From contig BCIO01000001.1 in NCBI GenBank assembly GCA_001599975.1, positions 1,364,001 through 1,428,000 of the forward strand: a stretch of 64,000 nucleotides of DNA, read 5' to 3'. The translations under genes and the position numbers were made by a program. Position 1 is the stretch's first letter. Each line of letters begins with the position of its first letter. The notes beneath the pieces were generated by a model. It saw nothing but the letters and a program-made list of their open reading frames with translations. It did not search any database and was not told where the DNA came from. The DNA comes from Cystobasidiopsis lactophilus (lineage: Eukaryota; Basidiomycota; Agaricostilbomycetes; Agaricostilbales; Chionosphaeraceae). Shown piece by piece: positions 59,053 to 64,000 of the stretch.

Positions 59053-61142
59053 ATGAAGAGGACTCTGCTCGCGGGCGCCATTCGCTCCTCGACTCAGCTC
59101 CAACCCCGCCCAGCTGCAAAAATGGCTTTCAGCTCGAGCTCCGGCCGCCAGTCCGAGGCTTTCTCCATTGATCCACCATCGGTCCAAGAAGAGGAGGCCA
59201 AGCTGAACAAGACGACGGAGGAGATCCAGGCTTGGTTCGACTCCCCCCGCTTCGAGGGCATCAAGAGGCCTTACACCGCCAAGGATGTCGCCATCAAGCG
59301 TGGCACCTTCCCCATCAACCCGCTCAACCCTGTTAATATCCAGGCGCAAAAGTTATTCGCCGTGCTCTCGCGAGCTGCGAAAGCGAAGAAGCCCGTCCAC
59401 ACCCTAGGCGCGATCGACCCTGTGCAACAATCCCAGATGGCTCCCAACCAAGAGGTCGTCTACATTTCTGGCTGGGCTTCTTCTAGTGTCCTCACTACAG
59501 CCATGAACGAAGTCGGCCCTGATTTGGCCGATTACCCATACACCACGGTGCCCAACCAGGTGCAGCGTATGTTCAAGGCGCAGCAGCTGCACGACAGGAA
59601 GCACCTCGATGAGCGTTTCTCAAAGTCGGCTGCCGACAGGGCCAAGCTGCCTTACGTGGATTACCTCCGCCCCATCATTGGTGAGTTTCCTGCCCGCAGC
59701 ACATAATTTCGGAGCTGACCTCTTTGTCCACAGCTGATGGCGACACCGGGTAGGCTTCCTTGTGCTTTCGCTCTGAGGGCACCGCTGACAGATGAGATGG
59801 GAATAAGGCACGGAGGCCTCTCGAGCGTCATGAAGTTGGCCAAGATGTTTGGCGAGAGTGGCGCGTCCGGCGTTCACTTCGAGGACCAGCTGCACGGCGG
59901 CAAGAAGTGCGGCCACCAAGGCGGCAAAGTTCTTGTGCCTATTTCGGAGCACGTCTCGCGCTTGATTTCCTGCCGCATGCAGTGGGACATCATGGGCATC
60001 GAGTCGCTGGTCATCGCCCGCACCGACGCTGAAACCGGCAAGCTCATTTCCAGCACGGCCGACACTCGCGACCATGAGTTCTTCTTGGGTGTCGAGGTCA
60101 CGGACCCCAACTTCAGGCCGTTGGCCGAAGTCATCGCCAAGGCCGAGTCCACCGGTGCTTCTGGCGCCGAGGTGAACGACATTGAGGCCAAGTGGATGAA
60201 GAGTGTCAAGCTGGTTACTTTCAAGCAAGGTGAGCCTCCCTTCGCCAGGCCTTCCCCAGAGCGACGCTGACGTTCGCAATACCCAGCCTTTGAGAACGCT
60301 GTCAAGGCGGCTCACGGCGAAAGCGCGGTCTCTGCCAAAGTGCAAGAGTACGATGCTAAGCTCACGCCAGAGTCTTCCATCCGTGACATGAAGCAAGCGG
60401 CTAAGGAGATTCTGGGCACCGAGGTGGCGTGGGACTGGGACCTGCCTCGCACCCGAGAGGGCTACTACCACTACGCTGGCGGTATCGAGGTGAGTTGATT
60501 GCTGCACAGAAGCTGGGTAGAGCTAATTCGTCCGTCTGCAGGCTGCTGTCAAGCGCGTCAAGGCCTTTGCGCCCTACGCCGACATGCTATGGCTCGAGAC
60601 GAAGACACCTGATGTCAAGCAAGCTACCGGCTTTGCAGCGGACATCCACAAGGACTTCCCCGGCAAGTGGCTGGTCTACAACCTTTCGCCTTCGTTCAAC
60701 TGGTCAGCCCAAGGCTTCACCGACGAGACCCTCAAGTCCTTTGTCTGGGATCTTGGCCAGGCCGGCTTCGTCTTCCAGCTCGTCAGCTTGGCTGGTCTGC
60801 ATGCTGATGCTACCATTTTCCGTGAGTCCATTCGTGTCATGGAGATCTCAAGAACGGGGTCTCATCGTGCATCTAGACGAACTGTCCACCCAATTCAAGA
60901 CCGACGGCATGCTGGCGTACGTCAACCTCATCCAATCGCGCGAACGTCAATCTGGCTGTGATGTCTACACTCATCAAAAGTGGTCAGGCGCCAGCTATAT
61001 TGACAGGCTGCTCAACAGTACGCTCTCCTTTCAAAAAAAGGACCTGATAATTCGCGCTGACCCTTGTCTCTCTCTAGTTGTGGCTGCGGGTTCTTCTGCA
61101 ACGGCAGCCAGCGGAGCTGACTCGACTGAGCACTCGTTTTAA
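59053..61142 (+). CDS. ICL1: isocitrate lyase
   Basis: Cleaves isocitrate to glyoxylate and succinate in the glyoxylate shunt. The ATG at 59053 gives [20 protein letters not shown], a basic Ser/Arg-rich start; a second ATG at 59122 (MAFSSSSG) gives a shorter form. Exon 1 59053-59680 ends PII; a 16-nt exon 59734-59749 supplies ADGDTG; exon 3 begins 59808 with [12 protein letters not shown]. Catalytic loop [13 protein letters not shown] lies near 59910. Then [100 protein letters not shown], ending STEHSF. The [12 protein letters not shown] form suits isocitrate rather than 2-methylisocitrate lyase. No SKL-type tail is seen. Six or seven introns. Confidence 0.94.
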
Positions 61143-61213
61143 ATTCTTGTACACGCTGCCTGATGTCTCGCACAATTTATTACAAATCCATCATCTGCCG
61201 ACCTCGTTGTTCA

Positions 61214-62245
61214 TTATCCAATTTTGAGCGGAGAGATCCAGACTGTGGCATTGTGCAAGTCTTTCATACTGCGGTGGAAGCTCACATGCTCGCAGTCGAT
61301 GTCGCCATTGGCATCGAGATTGAAGTAGTGCGCCCCGACGGTTTTGGAGGTTCGATAGAGAGCGAATCCGTTGAAAGCAGAATCCACAGCGAGCCAGTCA
61401 TCCGGGTCCCGCCCTTCCAGCTCGGCCGTGATCTCTTCTCGATACTTGACGGTCACTTCCAACCCTCCATCAGGGCCCCAACAGTTGATGGGATACTCGG
61501 AGGATCTAAGAGCCCAGATGTCGTAAAAGAAATCGCGAGAGAACGAGAGCATGTCCCAAGACTCGTTGCGAAGGGCTTGACGGATGAAGGGCGCTGAATC
61601 GACCAATCGACTGGCGAACTCGTTGTCGCTGTCGAAGGCGGCGAAGAACGGCCAATCATCGGAACCGCTGCTGTGGACGTGCGCAAGAAGGGTGTTTCTG
61701 CCGTGCGCAAGACGCCTAGCAAGCAAAGCAATACGCAAGGGTATCGAGTCTTCAGCAACAGGATCCAAGAATATAAGAACGAGTCGATGTACATACCTTG
61801 TCCGCTCGCCAAATTCCAAGTGCTCTGAAATGAAATCCACTCGACGCGGATCAAGCGCTTTTAACTCTGTCCAAGAGAGCCTGTTAAGTTGGTGAGAGTT
61901 TGAGACGGGCGGTGGCGGCTCACCTTCGAGAATCTCTTGAGTGCCATCTTTGGAATCGTTCTCATAGAAGAGGATGCGCCAATCTCCCAGCTCCAGCAAG
62001 CTCGCAAGGTCGTAGAGACTCGAGACGACGGTGCGAAGACTGGATGACACGTCGCGCACAGTGCCCACAAATATCACCCTGGGCAGCTTGGCCCACTCAT
62101 CCTCGAAATTGGCCCGGGAAAAGGAGGCAGGCAATACGGGAGGAGTCGAATGGATGTTGAACATGCAGTATATCAGAAGAAGAGACAGAGAACAGAATGT
62201 GAAGAGAAAACTGATGGTGGGCAGCAATGTCATGGCGCACTTCAT
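61214..62245 (-). CDS. putative glycosyltransferase, CAP59-like (GT69-related)
   Basis: Type II membrane glycosyltransferase of a family that includes Cryptococcus CAP59-type capsule mannosyltransferases. ATG at 62245, then one membrane span (LLPTISFLFTFCSLSLLLIY). Two introns whose lengths are multiples of 3 (66 nt and 81 nt) can be removed; this joins LFYENDSKDGTQEILE to ALDPRRVDFISE, and LEFGERTR to RLAHGRNTLLAHV. The family core is FVGTVRDVSSSLRTVVSSLY, the FYENDSKDGT turn, FAAFDSDNEFASRL with a DxD metal motif, and INCWGPDGGLE. The C-terminal FNLDANGDIDCEHVSFHRSM is the conserved CEHxxFH end. Without splicing 343 residues, with splicing 294. The specific sugar and acceptor are not known. 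Confidence 0.75.
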   Translation of the reverse strand: MKCAMTLLPTISFLFTFCSLSLLLIYCMFNIHSTPPVLPASFSRANFEDEWAKLPRVIFVGTVRDVSSSLRTVVSSLYDLASLLELGDWRILFYENDSKDGTQEILEGEPPPPVSNSHQLNRLSWTELKALDPRRVDFISEHLEFGERTRYVHRLVLIFLDPVAEDSIPLRIALLARRLAHGRNTLLAHVHSSGSDDWPFFAAFDSDNEFASRLVDSAPFIRQALRNESWDMLSFSRDFFYDIWALRSSEYPINCWGPDGGLEVTVKYREEITAELEGRDPDDWLAVDSAFNGFALYRTSKTVGAHYFNLDANGDIDCEHVSFHRSMKDLHNATVWISPLKIG

Positions 62246-62794
62246 GTTCGGAGCGCAGTAGCTCCCTTGAAGCCCCCAGCGTAGGTGGTCGCTGTCTTCT
62301 GCAAGACCCTGGAGACGAAGAGACGACCTTGAAACAATAGGCCGTCCGAATTCCGTCCGTGGTTCGGTCTAATCACTGGCAAGCCGCCTTCTGGTCTTCT
62401 GGTGGCCGTCGTCGGTGCCAATCGCAGGTGATCTCGCCTCTTCCTGACCTTGCGGGCACCACTTAAAAGAGCCATGCTGACATAGATCGCGTTTGCATCT
62501 TCAATACTGCTCATGGTCTGCCCGCAAGTCGTGGTCTGGGGCAACGAGAGAGGAAAGCCTTCGAGGGGGCGCCGCTTGCACTTGCGCCAACTTGAATGCA
62601 AGACTTCATCCCATGCTCCACGGTGATGGTGATCTCTTCCAGACCGTCAAGCGCCTGGGGCCCCGTTAGGTCGCCTTCACTGTTGCGAAGCCCCACAGTT
62701 TGGTGCTCCGCCTTCAAGGGTATCGAAATGCCACACTGGCCCTGGAACGACGACGTTAGCTCTAGCTTGACAAAGTGTCTGTCTTGATAGCAAT
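62246..62794. other. intergenic region glycosyltransferase / SDR
   Basis: 549 bp between divergent genes. The minus strand has open stretches with some coding-like composition (near 62240-62760) and ATGs such as MSSIEDANAIYVSMALL at about 62514, but they do not connect in phase to the glycosyltransferase and show no family. Left as intergenic. Confidence 0.35.
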
Positions 62795-64000
62795 ATGACG
62801 ACCAAGATGATTGGACGAGAGACCACGGCCGAGGAAGCTGCCCAAATCTTCGCCCACGAGATTCACGGAAAGACTGTGCTTGTGACTGGAGTGACCCAGG
62901 GTAACTAACCTAGCTATACGGCCTCTCCAAGCTCGAATTGACCAACTTCCAGGTGGGATTGGATTTGAAACGGCCAGAGTCATCGCCAAGGAAGGTGGCG
63001 AAGTCATTTTGGCGGCTCGCTCCCAAGACAAGTGGGCTGCTGCCTGTTGACACCCTTCCTATTAATCACTCACAGTTCTACAGGCTCACAGCGGCTAGAG
63101 ATGCCATCTTGAAGGAGACTCCAGTTGGTAAGTCCGCAAAGACCTTGGCGTAAAGCTGCTGAGCGAAGACCAGCATCGCTGCGCCTCCTTCTGCTGGACT
63201 TGGGTACGTTGCAGCGGATGACGAATATGTCGGCTATAAATGACAAGTTCGTGGCACAGCCGACCCAAAGTCGATTCGGCGAGCCGCGCAAGAAGTTCTT
63301 GACGACGCGGCGCCACTGTGAGCTAATCTCGGATGGACTCGCATCTGGCACTGAGTGCCTTCTCGCAGCGATGTCCTAGTAAACAACGCTGGCATCCTGA
63401 ATCCCCCGGTTTGGACAAAGTCGGCGTACGAGAACATTGAAGCCCAGCTGGCCACCAATCTGCTCGGGCCATTTCTGCTCACCATGCTCCTCAAGCCCAA
63501 GCTGGCAGCATCCAAAGCGCCACGCATTGTCAACCTGGCCAGCTCTGCCCATGGTTTCTCTGGCATCAACTTCGAAAACCCAGGTTTACTGCCTCCCAAA
63601 TCGTATGACGCCTGGACGGCCTATGGCCAATCTAAAACGGGCGTTATCCTATTCACTAAAGAGCTGGCCAAGCGCTGGAAAGCTATCGATGCAGTTTGTT
63701 ACTCCTTACACCCCGGCTTGTGAGTTCCGCTTCCGTCTTTCATGTGGTGGTTGGCCACAGAATGAATTGATGGGTCACCAGCATCACGACAAACATACAG
63801 CAGAATCAGAAGCCTGGCTTGCTATTAAATCTATTGGGGCTGTGGCACTTCTTTAGAGCCGGCATGTTGGAAGGTCTGGCGCTTTCCCCATTCGGCCTTA
63901 TCGGCTGTGCTCACCAGTAGCATCGCCAGGCTACAAGTCTGTTGAACAAGGGGCTACCACGTAAGCTGCGCTCCATTGCAGCAGCTTCTTGACGATTGCT
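62795..64000 (+). CDS. short-chain dehydrogenase/reductase, partial at right edge
   Basis: NAD(P)-dependent oxidoreductase of the retinol-dehydrogenase-like type; substrate unknown. ATG at 62795 (MTTKMIGRETTAEEAAQIFA). The first intron (gtaactaac...ccag) is removed to give KTVLVTGVTQGGIGFETARV, the Rossmann TGxxxGIG, followed by AKEGGEVILAARSQDK. Later DVLVNNAGILNPPVW (NNAG), RIVNLASSAHGFSG with catalytic Ser, and SYDAWTAYGQSKTGVILFTK with YxxxK. The last visible exons read ITTNIQQNQKPGLLLNLLGL, then GYKSVEQGATT, and the gene continues past the window edge. Between them are several introns under 100 nt, not all settled (especially 63020-63390). Confidence 0.85.

Overview
The window is nuclear DNA of a filamentous or dimorphic fungus, most likely a basidiomycete. 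Supporting signs are dense genes on both strands, many very short introns (about 50-90 nt, GT...AG) in almost every gene, GC-rich codon use, an alpha-1,3-glucan synthase, a Zn2Cys6 regulator, an SIN-type Cdc7/SepH kinase and fungal isocitrate lyase. No organelle, bacterial or viral backbone is seen. The phylum call is an inference from gene style, not from a tree.

Layout, left to right. 1-4818 (-): alpha-1,3-glucan synthase, cut by the left edge. 6345-7201 (+): ALG14. 7662-9134 (+): adenosine kinase. 9447-12382 (-): Zn2Cys6 transcription factor. 12455-12912 (-): an 85-residue Swi5/Sae3 recombination protein in four exons. 13237-14513 (-): secreted aspartic protease. 14991-19658 (+): Cdc7/SepH septation kinase. 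19867-20990 (-): GRF zinc-finger protein. 21295-22674 (-): PUS3/DEG1. 22777-24022 (+): S-formylglutathione hydrolase. 24229-26172 (+): BDP1 of TFIIIB.

26081-28907 is the most unusual stretch. The BDP1 3' end plus a small unrecognised gene are tandemly duplicated with an offset of 880 bp. The second copy is split by a 1,091-bp non-autonomous hAT-like DNA transposon with 13-bp perfect terminal inverted repeats and a perfect 8-bp target duplication.

29472-33764 (+): RPB2. 34265-36313 (+): O-fucosyltransferase-like type II membrane protein. 36657-37321 (+): small membrane protein with two PPxY motifs. 37396-40622 (-): two tandem secreted, probably GPI-anchored paralogues. 41021-43941 (+): APC2, tail to tail with 43987-44962 (-) CSL4, whose eight exons include one of 10 nt. 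45224-47178 (+): disordered coiled-coil protein. 47441-50650 (+): two tandem F-box-like paralogues. 50928-53453 (+): succinate-semialdehyde dehydrogenase. 53521-54389 (-): alpha/beta hydrolase. 54876-56773 (+): disordered protein. 56984-58911 (+): TMEM135-like membrane protein. 59053-61142 (+): isocitrate lyase with a 16-nt exon in its active-site loop. 61214-62245 (-): CAP59-like glycosyltransferase. 62795 to the right edge (+): short-chain dehydrogenase.

Most genes are unrelated housekeeping functions, not a cluster. Loose themes are cell wall and glycosylation (AGS1, ALG14, fucosyltransferase-like, CAP59-like, GPI proteins), RNA polymerase and RNA processing (BDP1, RPB2, PUS3, CSL4), the cell cycle (SepH, APC2), and C2/C4 metabolism (isocitrate lyase, SSADH). 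I saw no CRISPR, rRNA or convincing tRNA. All gene models were spliced by eye, so introns marked as uncertain should be read that way.
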